Assembly: GCA_019635735.1 (NCBI GenBank)
Contig: JAHBYX010000011.1
Location: forward strand, 1-64,000
Origin: Mesorhizobium sp.
GTDB taxonomy: Bacteria > Pseudomonadota > Alphaproteobacteria > Rhizobiales > Rhizobiaceae
DNA length: 64,000 bases
Reading direction: 5' to 3'
This document shows positions 12,791 through 21,389 of the stretch, piece after piece. Position 1 is the first letter of the stretch. The number at the start of each line of letters is the position of its first letter. The notes under the pieces were generated by a model that saw only the letters and a list, made by a program, of their open reading frames with translations, made no database searches and was not told where the DNA came from. Position numbers and translations under genes: made by a program.

Positions 12791-13369
12791 ATGAACAGAC
12801 GCATCTTCGTTTCCGCCCTCGCGTTCGGCGCGATGCTTCTCGGGCAGCCGGCCTTCGCCGCCGATCCCGAGAACACGATGATCATCACGCTGAAGGACGG
12901 CGACGTCACCGTTGCGCTGAGGCCCGATCTCGCACCCAAACATGTCGAGCGGATCAAGGAACTCGTCCGCGAAGGCGCCTATGACAACGTCGCTTTCCAT
13001 CGCGTGATCGAGGGCTTCATGGCCCAGACCGGCGACGTGCAGTTCGGCGACATGGAGGACGGCTTCAGCCGGCAGCGCGCCGGAACCGGCGGATCGGACA
13101 AGCCCGACCTGCCGGCCGAATTCTCCTCCACCCCCTTCGTGCGCGGCGTGCTCGGCATGGCGCGCGCCCAGGATCCGAACTCGGCCAACTCGCAGTTCTT
13201 CATCATGTTCACCGAATATCCGTCCCTCAACGGCGAATACACTGTCGTCGGCGAGGTGGAGAAGGGCATGGAATTCGTCGAGAACATCAAGCGCGGCGAG
13301 GGCGGCAATGGCGAAGTCGCCGACCCCGACCGCATGATCAAGGTCCGCATCGCGGCCGACAACAAGTAG
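12791..13369 (+). CDS. Exported cyclophilin-type peptidyl-prolyl isomerase
   Basis: 192 residues with a signal peptide (MNRRIFVSALAFGAMLLGQP, cleavage probably after AFA). The cyclophilin domain follows, with FHRVIEGFMAQTGD, a 15-residue insertion relative to the neighbouring copy, then NSANSQFFIMF. It should catalyse proline cis-trans isomerisation in the periplasm. A cytoplasmic paralogue lies 17 bases downstream; the two probably arose by tandem duplication and share an operon beginning with coaD. Confidence 0.92.
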   Translation: MNRRIFVSALAFGAMLLGQPAFAADPENTMIITLKDGDVTVALRPDLAPKHVERIKELVREGAYDNVAFHRVIEGFMAQTGDVQFGDMEDGFSRQRAGTGGSDKPDLPAEFSSTPFVRGVLGMARAQDPNSANSQFFIMFTEYPSLNGEYTVVGEVEKGMEFVENIKRGEGGNGEVADPDRMIKVRIAADNK

Positions 13370-13386
13370 AAACGGAAGGAAATCCG

Positions 13387-13860
13387 ATGGCCGAGATCAA
13401 GGATCCGGAAAACACGATCATCATGGACACGACCAAGGGCAAGGTCGTGATCCAGCTCTTCCCCGACGTGGCGCCGAAGCACGTCGCCCGGATCAAGGAA
13501 CTCGCCCGCGAGAAGTTTTACGACGGCGTGGTCTTCCATCGCGTCATCGAAGGCTTCATGGCGCAGGGCGGCGATCCGACCGGCACCGGCATGGGCGGTT
13601 CCGACAAGCCGAACCTGCCGGCCGAGTTCAACAACATGCCGCATGTGCGCGGCACCTGCTCGATGGCGCGTTCTCAGAACCCGAACTCCGCCAATTCGCA
13701 GTTCTTCATCTGCTTCGGCGACGCCGCCTTCCTCAACCGGCAGTACACGGTGTGGGGCCAGGTGATCGAAGGCATGGAGAACGTCGACAAGATCAAGCGC
13801 GGCGAACCCGTGCGCGATCCGGACTCGATCAAGACCATGCGCGTGGCCGCGGACGCCTGA
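13387..13860 (+). CDS. ppiB: Cytoplasmic cyclophilin-type peptidyl-prolyl isomerase
   Basis: 157 residues, no signal peptide. Cyclophilin motifs FHRVIEGFMAQGGD and NSANSQFFICF are intact, including the catalytic Arg in FHRVI. It follows its exported paralogue by 17 bases and precedes a small exported protein gene by two bases, so all lie in one transcript. ppiB is the usual name for such a copy, but orthology to E. coli ppiB was not tested. Confidence 0.92.
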   Translation: MAEIKDPENTIIMDTTKGKVVIQLFPDVAPKHVARIKELAREKFYDGVVFHRVIEGFMAQGGDPTGTGMGGSDKPNLPAEFNNMPHVRGTCSMARSQNPNSANSQFFICFGDAAFLNRQYTVWGQVIEGMENVDKIKRGEPVRDPDSIKTMRVAADA

Positions 13861-13862
13861 TC

Positions 13863-14255
13863 ATGAAGCGCGCGCTGCTCGCCGCCGGATTGCTCGCCTC
13901 AGCCGCCTGGCCCGCCCAGGCGACCGGCGAGTTGACCTGTGCCGGCGAGGGCGTGAGCGTCGACCTGCTGGTCGGGCACATGGACGTGCTCTCCATCGCG
14001 CGCGCGGTGATTACCATCGGCAGCGAAAATTGGTCGACGGCCCCCGACATCATGCCGGGGACCCAGATCACGGTCGGCCAGGGTTTCGAGGACGACCGCA
14101 TGCTGGTCGTCGATTTCACCGACGGGAACGTCGACGCGGTTCTCGGCAAGCTGAGGGTGGTCAAGGCCGAGGAGGGCGACAGCCAGGTTGCCGGCGGCGT
14201 CTTCACCTTCAAGGGCAAAGGCGCCTTCGTCGTGGACTGCTCCGAGATCCAATGA
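13863..14255 (+). CDS. Exported protein of unknown function
   Basis: 130 residues with signal peptide MKRALLAAGLLASAAWPAQA. The mature protein has two cysteines, one near the start (LTCAGEG) and one near the end (VDCSEI), that could form a disulfide, and looks mostly beta-stranded. It starts two bases after ppiB and its TGA overlaps the queA start as ATGA, indicating translational coupling. No family recognised. Confidence 0.7.
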   Translation: MKRALLAAGLLASAAWPAQATGELTCAGEGVSVDLLVGHMDVLSIARAVITIGSENWSTAPDIMPGTQITVGQGFEDDRMLVVDFTDGNVDAVLGKLRVVKAEEGDSQVAGGVFTFKGKGAFVVDCSEIQ

Positions 14256-15334
14256 AGGTCGACCTGTTCGATTTCGACCTGCCGGAGGATCGCATCGCGC
14301 TCCGTCCGGCCGCTCCCCGCGATTCGGCGAGGCTGCTGGTCGTGAGGCCGGGCGAGGCTTTCGAGGACAAGATCGTGCGCGATTTGCCCGGACTTCTTCG
14401 TCCCGGCGACGCGCTCGTCTTCAACGACACGAAGGTCATACCCGCTCAACTCGTCGGCCTGCGAAGGCGAGGCGAGGCGTCGGCACGGGTCGATGCAACG
14501 CTGCACATGCGCGTGGCGAACGATAGCTGGCGGGCCTTCCTGCGTCCCGCCAAGCGCGTCGCGGTGGGCGACCGCATTTCCTTCGGGCACACCGAAAACC
14601 TCTGCCTGATGGGCGCGCTCGACGCGACCGTCGAGGAGAAGGGCGAGGGCGGCGAGGTGTTACTGCGTTTCGACTTCGCCGGCGCCACGCTCGACGAGGC
14701 GCTGCACACGGTCGGGCATATCCCGCTTCCGCCCTATATCGCCTCGAAGCGCCCGGAGGACGAGCGCGACCGGACCGATTACCAGACCATCTATGCCGAC
14801 GAGGAAGGCGCGGTTGCCGCGCCCACGGCCGGCCTGCACTTCACGCCGGAATTGTTCGCGGCACTCGACGCGGCCGGGATCGAACGACAATTCGTGACGC
14901 TGCATGTCGGCGCCGGCACGTTCCTGCCGGTCAAGGCCGACGACACGGCGGACCACAGGATGCACGCGGAGACCGGCCGCGTCTCCACCGCGACGGCGTC
15001 GGCGCTGAACGCGGTGAAGGCACGGGGAGGGCGGATCGTCTGCGTCGGCACGACCTCGCTGAGATTGCTGGAAAGTGCGGCCGACGAGAACGGTGTCCTG
15101 TCGGCCTGGACGGGGCCGACCGACATTTTCATAACCCCCGGCTACCGTTTCCGCTTCGCCGACGTGCTGATGACGAATTTCCACCTGCCGCGCTCGACGC
15201 TGTTCATGCTGGTTTCGGCGTTTTCGGGGCTGGAGACGATGCGGGCGGCCTATGCGCATGCGATCGCGCATGGCTACCGGTTCTATTCCTATGGGGATGC
15301 GGGGTTGCTGTTTCGGGAGGACCGCCATGGATGA
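14252..15334 (+). CDS. queA: S-adenosylmethionine:tRNA ribosyltransferase-isomerase (QueA)
   Basis: 360 residues. Converts preQ1 in tRNA to epoxyqueuosine using the ribosyl part of SAM. Typical sequence: N-terminal MKVDLFDFDLPEDRIALRPA, FNDTKVIPAQL, APTAGLHFT, THE-type region FVTLHVGAGTFLPV, and the C-terminal MTNFHLPRSTLFMLVSAF. The start overlaps the preceding gene by ATGA, the end overlaps the next gene by eight bases, and tgt follows, forming a queuosine operon. Confidence 0.97.
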   Translation: MKVDLFDFDLPEDRIALRPAAPRDSARLLVVRPGEAFEDKIVRDLPGLLRPGDALVFNDTKVIPAQLVGLRRRGEASARVDATLHMRVANDSWRAFLRPAKRVAVGDRISFGHTENLCLMGALDATVEEKGEGGEVLLRFDFAGATLDEALHTVGHIPLPPYIASKRPEDERDRTDYQTIYADEEGAVAAPTAGLHFTPELFAALDAAGIERQFVTLHVGAGTFLPVKADDTADHRMHAETGRVSTATASALNAVKARGGRIVCVGTTSLRLLESAADENGVLSAWTGPTDIFITPGYRFRFADVLMTNFHLPRSTLFMLVSAFSGLETMRAAYAHAIAHGYRFYSYGDAGLLFREDRHG

Positions 15335-15596
15335 CGATCTTCAGAGCATGAGCCGTGACCAGCTGATCGAGGAAGTGCGCAAGCTGCGCGCCGGCATCCG
15401 GACCCATCGCGACTCCACCGGCCACGACTTGTGCTGGCACCACCCCGACCTGTGGGATCTTCTGCCCGAACGGACAGAGCCCTCGATCGCCGTGCCACCC
15501 TGGCCGAAGTTCATGCGCGGCTGCATCCAGTATCGCAACTCGCTCGACCGCCAGGCCCCGAGCGCGCCGGTCCATGACAGGGAATTCGGTGAGTAG
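15327..15596 (+). CDS. Small conserved protein between queA and tgt
   Basis: 89 residues from the ATG at 15327, overlapping the queA end. It is polar, with an N-terminal helix (MSRDQLIEEVRKLRAGIRTH) and a tryptophan/histidine-rich part (CWHHPDLWDLLP, then PPWPKFMRGCIQYRNSLDRQ). I recall similar small proteins in other rhizobia but know no function. A purine-rich GGGAGGACC precedes the start. Its position suggests coupling to queuosine synthesis genes, which may be only operonic convenience. Confidence 0.7.
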   Translation: MDDDLQSMSRDQLIEEVRKLRAGIRTHRDSTGHDLCWHHPDLWDLLPERTEPSIAVPPWPKFMRGCIQYRNSLDRQAPSAPVHDREFGE

Positions 15597-16719
15597 CACT
15601 TTTTCCTTTTCGGTCCACGCTACAGACGGCGCCGCCCGCACCGGCGAGATTTCCATGCCGCGCGGCACGATCGCCACGCCGGCCTTCATGCCGGTGGGCA
15701 CCGGAGGCACGGTGAAGGCGATGTATATGGACCAGGTGCGCGGGGCGGGCGCCGACATCATCCTGGGCAACACCTACCACCTGATGCTGCGCCCGGGCGC
15801 CGAGCGCGTCGCTCGGCTGGGCGGCCTGCACGAATTCGCCCGCTGGCCGTGGCCGATCCTGACCGACTCGGGCGGGTTCCAGGTCATGTCGCTGGCGCAG
15901 CTGCGCAAGCTCACCGAGGACGGCGTCACCTTCCGCTCGCATATCGACGGCTCGTCCTGGCACATGACGCCCGAACGCTCGATCGAGATCCAGGGGCTGC
16001 TCGATTCCGACATCCAGATGCAGCTCGACGAATGCGTGGCCCTGCCGGCTGCGAAGAAGGAGATAGAGCGCGCGATGGACCTGTCGCTGCGCTGGGCCGA
16101 GCGTTGCAAGGCGGCCTTCGGCGACCAGCCGGGCAAGGCGATGTTCGGCATCGTGCAGGGCGGCGACGATGCGGACCTGCGCGTCCGCTCGGCGCAGGCG
16201 CTGAGGGCGCTGGAGCTGAAGGGCTATGCCGTCGGCGGTCTGGCGGTGGGCGAGCCTCAGGCGGTGATGCTGGAGATGCTGGAGGCGACCTGTCCCGAAC
16301 TTCCGGCCGAGAAGCCGCGCTACCTGATGGGGGTCGGCACGCCGGACGACATCGTCAAGTCGGTGGCGCGCGGCATCGACATGTTCGACTGCGTGATGCC
16401 GACGCGCGCCGGCCGTCACGGGCTTGCCTATACGCGCCGGGGCAAGATCAACCTTCGCAACGCCCGCCACGCCGACGACCCGCGCCCGCTCGACGAGGAG
16501 AGCAACTGCCCGGCCGCGCGCGACTACAGCCGCGCCTATATCCACCACCTGATCCGCTCGGGAGAAGCGCTGGGCGGGATGCTGCTCACCTGGAACAACA
16601 TCTCCTACTATCAGGACCTGATGCGCGGGTTGCGCGCCGCGATCCGGGAGCGGCGCTTCGCCGACCATGCGGCTGCGGTGAGCGAAGGCTGGGCGAGGGG
16701 GGATATCCCGCCGGTGTAG
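15574..16719 (+). CDS. tgt: tRNA-guanine transglycosylase (TGT)
   Basis: 381 residues. Exchanges guanine 34 for preQ1 in tRNAs with GUN anticodons, the step before QueA. Catalytic regions are intact: DSGGFQVMSL and the nucleophile region MFDCVMPTRAGRHG. The C-terminal zinc site is not: against E. coli Cys302/304/307/His333 this protein has Ser310, Cys312, Ala315 and Asn341 (ESNCPAARDYS and LLTWNNISYY). Two starts are possible, ATG 15574 (overlapping the previous gene by 23 bases) or GTG 15589, which removes five residues. It ends the queA-tgt operon. Confidence 0.96.
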   Translation: MTGNSVSSTFSFSVHATDGAARTGEISMPRGTIATPAFMPVGTGGTVKAMYMDQVRGAGADIILGNTYHLMLRPGAERVARLGGLHEFARWPWPILTDSGGFQVMSLAQLRKLTEDGVTFRSHIDGSSWHMTPERSIEIQGLLDSDIQMQLDECVALPAAKKEIERAMDLSLRWAERCKAAFGDQPGKAMFGIVQGGDDADLRVRSAQALRALELKGYAVGGLAVGEPQAVMLEMLEATCPELPAEKPRYLMGVGTPDDIVKSVARGIDMFDCVMPTRAGRHGLAYTRRGKINLRNARHADDPRPLDEESNCPAARDYSRAYIHHLIRSGEALGGMLLTWNNISYYQDLMRGLRAAIRERRFADHAAAVSEGWARGDIPPV

Positions 16720-16794
16720 ATATTGGCGGGAGCGGGAAACTAACGCCGGACCTTCGCCGTATCTGCTGGGCACTCCTGTTTGCAGAGGTTCCGC

Positions 16795-17202
16795 ATGAGA
16801 TATCTCGCCGCCTATCTGATCGCTCTCGTGATCTTTCTCGTTCTCGACGGGCTGTGGCTCGGCCTCGTCGCACGCGGCTTCTACATGTCGCGCATCGGCG
16901 ACCTGATCCTCGACCAGCCGCGGTGGGGCGTGGCGGCCGTGTTCTATGCGCTCTACGTCGTGGGCCTGGTGTATTTCGCGGTCTCGACCGGTCTCGATCC
17001 GGCGCGGCCGGCCGTGGCGGCGCTCAATGGCGGGCTGTTCGGCTTCTTCGCCTACCTCACCTACAATGCGACGAACCTCTCCACGCTGAAGGGCTACAGC
17101 GCGGTTGTCGCGGCGGTCGACACGACATGGGGCACGATCATGGGCGCCGCGGTCGCCGGCTTGACCGTGATCGCGCTCGGACTGCTCAGGATGGCCGATT
17201 GA
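16795..17202 (+). CDS. DUF2177 family membrane protein
   Basis: 135 residues with four hydrophobic segments, starting MRYLAAYLIALVIFLVLDGL. The pattern of the DUF2177 family is visible: LDGLWLGLVARGFY early, and FGFFAYLTYNATNLSTLKGY and the late TTWGT. Function unknown. The ATG at 16795 is chosen because the sequence before it adds only five residues. The gene ends exactly where the opposing DUF4864 gene ends (17202/17203). Confidence 0.85.
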   Translation: MRYLAAYLIALVIFLVLDGLWLGLVARGFYMSRIGDLILDQPRWGVAAVFYALYVVGLVYFAVSTGLDPARPAVAALNGGLFGFFAYLTYNATNLSTLKGYSAVVAAVDTTWGTIMGAAVAGLTVIALGLLRMAD

Positions 17203-17616
17203 TCAGATGGTGAGCGCGTTGGACGCGCGCAGGCTGCATCCGGTGATCTTGTGCGTGCCGTCGGGCTGGAGCTCGAGCGTGTAGACGGCTTCGTAATCCT
17301 TGCCGTCCGGGCCGACGATCAGCACCTGCTGGATGATCGAGGTCGGACCGGTCTCCTCGACCTTGCCGAAGGCATAGGTCTTCGGCCGGCGCACCGGCGC
17401 GTAGCCGTTGGTCACCATGCCCATGAAGGCCTCGACCGTCGGGAAGATGCGCTTGATATTGGGCGCGGCGTAGCTGTAGGCGGCGGCGCCGTCGTCGGCT
17501 AGAAGGGCCTTCAACTGGCCGTCGATCGCCGACTGGGCGGAGCGGATCTCGGCTTCTCCGCCGAATGCGGGCAGCGCGAGCGTGGCGGACAGGATGGCGG
17601 CAAGCATGATGCGCAT
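17203..17616 (-). CDS. Exported DUF4864 family protein
   Basis: 137 residues with a signal peptide (MRIMLAAILSATLALPAFGG). The mature part begins with a helix (EIRSAQSAIDGQLKALLADD), then AYSYAAPNIKRIFPTVEAFM and YEAVYTLELQPDGTHKITGC, matching the DUF4864 pattern. Function unknown; an NTF2-like fold is likely from the pattern. The ATG at 17616 is preferred to upstream starts because it exposes the signal peptide. Confidence 0.8.
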   Translation of the reverse strand: MRIMLAAILSATLALPAFGGEAEIRSAQSAIDGQLKALLADDGAAAYSYAAPNIKRIFPTVEAFMGMVTNGYAPVRRPKTYAFGKVEETGPTSIIQQVLIVGPDGKDYEAVYTLELQPDGTHKITGCSLRASNALTI

Positions 17617-17803
17617 GGCGGTGCTCCCCGTCCCGGCGCGGCCGATCGCCGACATGGCGGAGGGCGGCTGCAGGACCTGATGATGATACGCAGGAAATCG
17701 CCGTCGGGTTTCACATCTTGGAGAGCAGGACCGGCTTTGCTTGCCTTGAAACCGCGGCTCCTTCCTGCGAGAGTCGCCTCGCTCAACAGAAGAGGCGGTC
17801 GGA

Positions 17804-18040
17804 ATGCAGGCGCTGTTCGTCCAGGTCAAATGCGATCTCGGCAAATCCTACGAGGTCGCGGGCGCGATCGCCGACAAGGAGATCGCCTCCGAGATCTACT
17901 CCACGGCCGGCCAGTGGGACCTGCTGGTGAAGTTCTACATCGAGGACGGGACCGACATCGGCCACTTCGTCAACGAGCAGGTGCATTCGGTTCCCGGAAT
18001 CAGGGACACGCTCACCATCATGACCTTCCGCGCATTCTGA
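17804..18040 (+). CDS. Stand-alone Lrp/AsnC ligand-binding (RAM) domain protein
   Basis: 78 residues, only the effector-sensing half of an Lrp/AsnC regulator (MQALFVQVKCDLGKSYEVAG... then GQWDLLVKFYIEDGTDIGHF and PGIRDTLTIMTF). No helix-turn-helix is present in the frame or just upstream. Such domains form dimers and octamers and bind amino acids or small effectors; a free-standing copy may modulate a full-length regulator or an enzyme. It lies 173 bases upstream of the Anbu operon on the same strand. Confidence 0.85.
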   Translation: MQALFVQVKCDLGKSYEVAGAIADKEIASEIYSTAGQWDLLVKFYIEDGTDIGHFVNEQVHSVPGIRDTLTIMTFRAF

Positions 18041-18213
18041 ACGCTGCGCCGCGCCGCCCGGTTTGCGGTCAGGTGCGCGTTCAAGAAACATGCAGCGTGC
18101 CGTTGTGCTGTGCAAAATCCGACTTTGGCAGTGCTTTGTGCATCTGGCGCGCGATTGCGCTTGCATTCCCGCCACTTGCCCGATGAAATGAAGGCATAGG
18201 GGAGTAAGGCCGA

Positions 18214-19626
18214 TTGGTTGCGTTCGACGAAATGCGCCCCGACGGGTCGGGGGTTCGAAAGCCCTATGCGGGCTACGAGGAATGGCTTCAGAAGCAGGAT
18301 CCGGCTCGCCTGACGGAGAAGATGGGCGATGCAGAGCGCGTCTTCCGCAAGACCGGCATCACCTTTGCCGTCTACGGGCATGAGGATGCCGCCGAGAAAC
18401 TGATCCCCTTCGACATCGTCCCGCGCATTCTCTCGGGCCAGGAATGGCGGCGCCTCACCCAGGGTATCGAGCAGCGCGTCGTCGCGCTGAACGCCTTTCT
18501 CGATGACATCTACCACCGGCAGGAAATCCTGAAGGCCGGCCGCATCCCCAAGCATCTGATCGCTGGCAACGAAGCCTTCCTGCCCGAGATGATCGGGGTC
18601 AGGCCGCCGGCCGGCGTCTATACGCACATCATCGGCGTCGACATAGTGCGCACCGGCGAGAACGAGTTCTTCGTGCTGGAAGACAATGCGCGCACGCCGT
18701 CAGGCGTCTCCTACATGCTGGAGAACCGCGAGACGATGATGCAGCTCTTCCCTGAGTTGTTCCAGCACGTGAAGGTGCGGCCGGTCGAGAACTATCCGCA
18801 ACTGCTGCGCCAGTCGCTCGCCAACGTGAAGCCGGAGGGCTGCAAGGGCACGCCGACCATCGCGGTGCTGACGCCCGGCATCTTCAACTCGGCCTATTTC
18901 GAACACGCCTTCCTCGCCGACCAGATGGGCGTGGAGCTGGTGGAAGGCACGGACCTGCGCGTCGTCGACGGCCACATCGCCATGCGCACGACGCAGGGCT
19001 ACAAGCCGATCGACGTGCTCTACCGCCGTGTCGACGACGCTTTCCTCGACCCGCTGACCTTCCGGCCGGATTCTGCGCTCGGCGTGCCGGGCATCATGGA
19101 CGCCTACCGCGCCGGCAAGATCACGATCGCCAACGCGCCCGGCACCGGCATCGCCGACGACAAGGCGATCTATTCCTACATGCCCGAGATCATCGAGTTC
19201 TACACCGGCCGCAAGGCGATCCTGGGCAACATCCCGACCTGGCGCTGCTCGGAGCCGGACAGCCTGAAATACGTCCAGGAACATCTGGCCGAACTGGTGG
19301 TGAAGGAAGTCCACGGCTCGGGCGGCTACGGCATGCTGGTCGGCCCGACCGCATCCAAGAAGGAGCGCGAGACGTTCGCGGCGAAACTCGCGGCAAAGCC
19401 CGGCAACTACATCGCCCAGCCGACGCTGGCGCTGTCGACCTGCCCGATCCTGGTCGAAGGGGGGCTGGCGCCCCGGCATGTGGATCTGAGGCCGTATGTG
19501 CTGGTTTCCGACAAGATCCAGATCGTGCCGGGAGGATTGACCCGCGTCGCTTTGCAGGAGGGTTCCCTGGTTGTGAACTCGTCGCAGGGCGGCGGGACCA
19601 AAGACACTTGGGTTCTGGACGACTGA
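18214..19626 (+). CDS. Circularly permuted ATP-grasp protein (Anbu operon)
   Basis: 470 residues, a member of the circularly permuted ATP-grasp type 2 family (former DUF404/DUF407). Visible are GVDIVRTGENEFFVLEDNAR TP (about residues 150-170) with the metal-binding Glu/Asn, NAPGTGIADDKAIYSYMPEI, and the late VVKEVHGSGGYGMLVGP, the ATP-binding region. Such enzymes are predicted carboxylate-amine ligases that form peptide or amide bonds. Start is TTG 18214 after GGGGAGTAAGG at good spacing. It is the first of four tightly packed genes (spacing 2, 3 and 30 bases) that form the conserved Anbu cluster. Confidence 0.92.
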   Translation: MVAFDEMRPDGSGVRKPYAGYEEWLQKQDPARLTEKMGDAERVFRKTGITFAVYGHEDAAEKLIPFDIVPRILSGQEWRRLTQGIEQRVVALNAFLDDIYHRQEILKAGRIPKHLIAGNEAFLPEMIGVRPPAGVYTHIIGVDIVRTGENEFFVLEDNARTPSGVSYMLENRETMMQLFPELFQHVKVRPVENYPQLLRQSLANVKPEGCKGTPTIAVLTPGIFNSAYFEHAFLADQMGVELVEGTDLRVVDGHIAMRTTQGYKPIDVLYRRVDDAFLDPLTFRPDSALGVPGIMDAYRAGKITIANAPGTGIADDKAIYSYMPEIIEFYTGRKAILGNIPTWRCSEPDSLKYVQEHLAELVVKEVHGSGGYGMLVGPTASKKERETFAAKLAAKPGNYIAQPTLALSTCPILVEGGLAPRHVDLRPYVLVSDKIQIVPGGLTRVALQEGSLVVNSSQGGGTKDTWVLDD

Positions 19627-19628
19627 GC

Positions 19629-20567
19629 ATGCTCGGACGCAACGCCAACGGCCTCTACTGGATGAACCGCTACATCGAGCGGGCGGAGAACATGGCCCGG
19701 CTGGTGGATGCCGGCCTGAGACTCGCGCTGACGCGCACCGCGAGTTCGACCGACGAATGGACATCTGTCGTCGTCTCGGCCGGCGTCGAGTTCGCATTCC
19801 TGCAGAAGCACACCGAGTTCACGGCCAACACGGTCGCCGACTTCCTGCTGCGCGATACGTCGAATGCGTCGAGCGTGATGTCGGCGATCGAGACCGCGCG
19901 CAACAATGGCCGCATGGTCCGCACCGCTTTGACGCGCGAGACCTGGGAGGCGATCAACGAGGCCTGGATGTCGATGACGCGGCTGTTGAAGTCGCCGATC
20001 GACGAACGCGACCTGCCGCGCATCCTCGACCAGATCAAGCGTGAGACCGCCTTCATCCGCGGCTCGTTCTACGGCACGATGCTGCGAAACGAGATCTTCG
20101 ACTTCAGCCAGATCGGCACCTTCATCGAGCGCGCCGACAACACTGCCCGCATCCTCGACGTCAAATACTACGTGCTGCTGCCGTCAGTGTCGTGGGTGGG
20201 GTCTTCGCTCGACAACTACCAGTGGGAGTCGATCCTTCGCTCGGTCGCCGCGCACCGCTCCTACCGCTGGGTCTACGAGGCGGAATACAAGCCGACCAAC
20301 ATCGCCGACTTCCTCATCCTCAACGGTCGCATGCCACGCTCACTCGCCTTCTGCTACCGCAACATCGCCGAGAGCCTCGGCTTCCTGGCAACGGAATACG
20401 GCACACGGTTCGGCTGCCATGACACGGTCGAGACGACGCTCGGCAAGCTGAGAGTCGGGTCGATCAAGGACATTTTCGATCGCGGCCTGCACGAGTTCCT
20501 TGTCGAATTCATCGGCGACAACAACCGACTCGGCGCCCAGATCGCCGAGGAATACCGGTTCAACTGA
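19629..20567 (+). CDS. Alpha-E domain protein (Anbu operon)
   Basis: 312 residues, all-helical alpha-E (former DUF403) protein, starting MLGRNANGLYWMNRYIERAE. Conserved stretches include the opening ANGLYWMNRYIERAENMARL and, later, FSQIGTFIERADNTARILDV, two related segments with repeated ER[AD] motifs. Its function is unknown; the family nearly always accompanies the permuted ATP-grasp and transglutaminase genes and may be a partner or scaffold for the ligase. Two bases separate it from the preceding gene. Confidence 0.92.
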   Translation: MLGRNANGLYWMNRYIERAENMARLVDAGLRLALTRTASSTDEWTSVVVSAGVEFAFLQKHTEFTANTVADFLLRDTSNASSVMSAIETARNNGRMVRTALTRETWEAINEAWMSMTRLLKSPIDERDLPRILDQIKRETAFIRGSFYGTMLRNEIFDFSQIGTFIERADNTARILDVKYYVLLPSVSWVGSSLDNYQWESILRSVAAHRSYRWVYEAEYKPTNIADFLILNGRMPRSLAFCYRNIAESLGFLATEYGTRFGCHDTVETTLGKLRVGSIKDIFDRGLHEFLVEFIGDNNRLGAQIAEEYRFN

Positions 20568-20570
20568 TCC

Positions 20571-21359
20571 ATGCGACTGAAGATCCTCCACCGGACGGAA
20601 TACGGTTACGACGCGCCGCTGAGCTACGGGCTGCAGCGGCTGCGGCTGACGCCACAGAGCGGCCGCACGCAGACCGTCGTCTCATGGCAGATCAAGGTCG
20701 ACGGGGCGCGCGAGGAACTGCGCTACATCGACGGCTTCGGCAACGAGACGAGGCTTCTCTCGATCGAGGGGGAGCCGCGCAGCATCGCCATCACCGCGTC
20801 GGGCGAGGTGGATACGATCGACACGGCAGGCGTGACCGGGCCGCATCGCGGCTTTGCGCCGATGTGGCTGTTCGAGGCGGAGACGCCATTGACCGCAGGA
20901 GGCAAGAAGATCGCGGCGCTCGCCAAGGGGATGGGCGAGGGCGACGACCTGGAGCGGCTGCACCGTCTCAAGGATCTCGTCGCCGACCGCGTCGAGTACA
21001 AGGCCGGCACGACCACTTCCGCCACCACTGCCGAGGACGCGCTCAAGATCGGCGCCGGCGTCTGCCAGGACCATGCGCACATATTCATCGCGGCCGCCCG
21101 CATATCCGGCTTTCCGGCGCGCTATGTCAGCGGTTACCTGATGAAGACGGGCGAACAGGCGGCGAGCCATGCCTGGGCCGAGGCCTATGTCGCCGGCCTC
21201 GGATGGGTCGGTTTCGACCCCTCGAACCGCATGTCGCCGGACGAGACCTACGTCGCCCTCGCCACCGGTCGGGATTACCGCGATACCGCGCCCGTATCGG
21301 GGATTCGGTTGGGACAGGCACTGGAAACGCTTGCGGTTCACATTACGGTCGAGCAGTAA
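20571..21359 (+). CDS. Transglutaminase-like cysteine peptidase (Anbu operon)
   Basis: 262 residues. An N-terminal beta-rich domain (starting MRLKILHRTEYGYDAPLSYG) is followed by a transglutaminase-like core with the triad Cys165 (GAGVCQDHAH), His200 (ASHAWAEAY) and Asp216 (GFDPSN). Proteins of this type cleave or form amide bonds; in this operon it is the natural candidate to hydrolyse the product of the ATP-grasp ligase. No signal peptide, so cytoplasmic. It begins three bases after the alpha-E gene. Confidence 0.94.
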   Translation: MRLKILHRTEYGYDAPLSYGLQRLRLTPQSGRTQTVVSWQIKVDGAREELRYIDGFGNETRLLSIEGEPRSIAITASGEVDTIDTAGVTGPHRGFAPMWLFEAETPLTAGGKKIAALAKGMGEGDDLERLHRLKDLVADRVEYKAGTTTSATTAEDALKIGAGVCQDHAHIFIAAARISGFPARYVSGYLMKTGEQAASHAWAEAYVAGLGWVGFDPSNRMSPDETYVALATGRDYRDTAPVSGIRLGQALETLAVHITVEQ

Positions 21360-21389
21360 TCGCCGACTTATCCGCTGCGGATCGATTCC

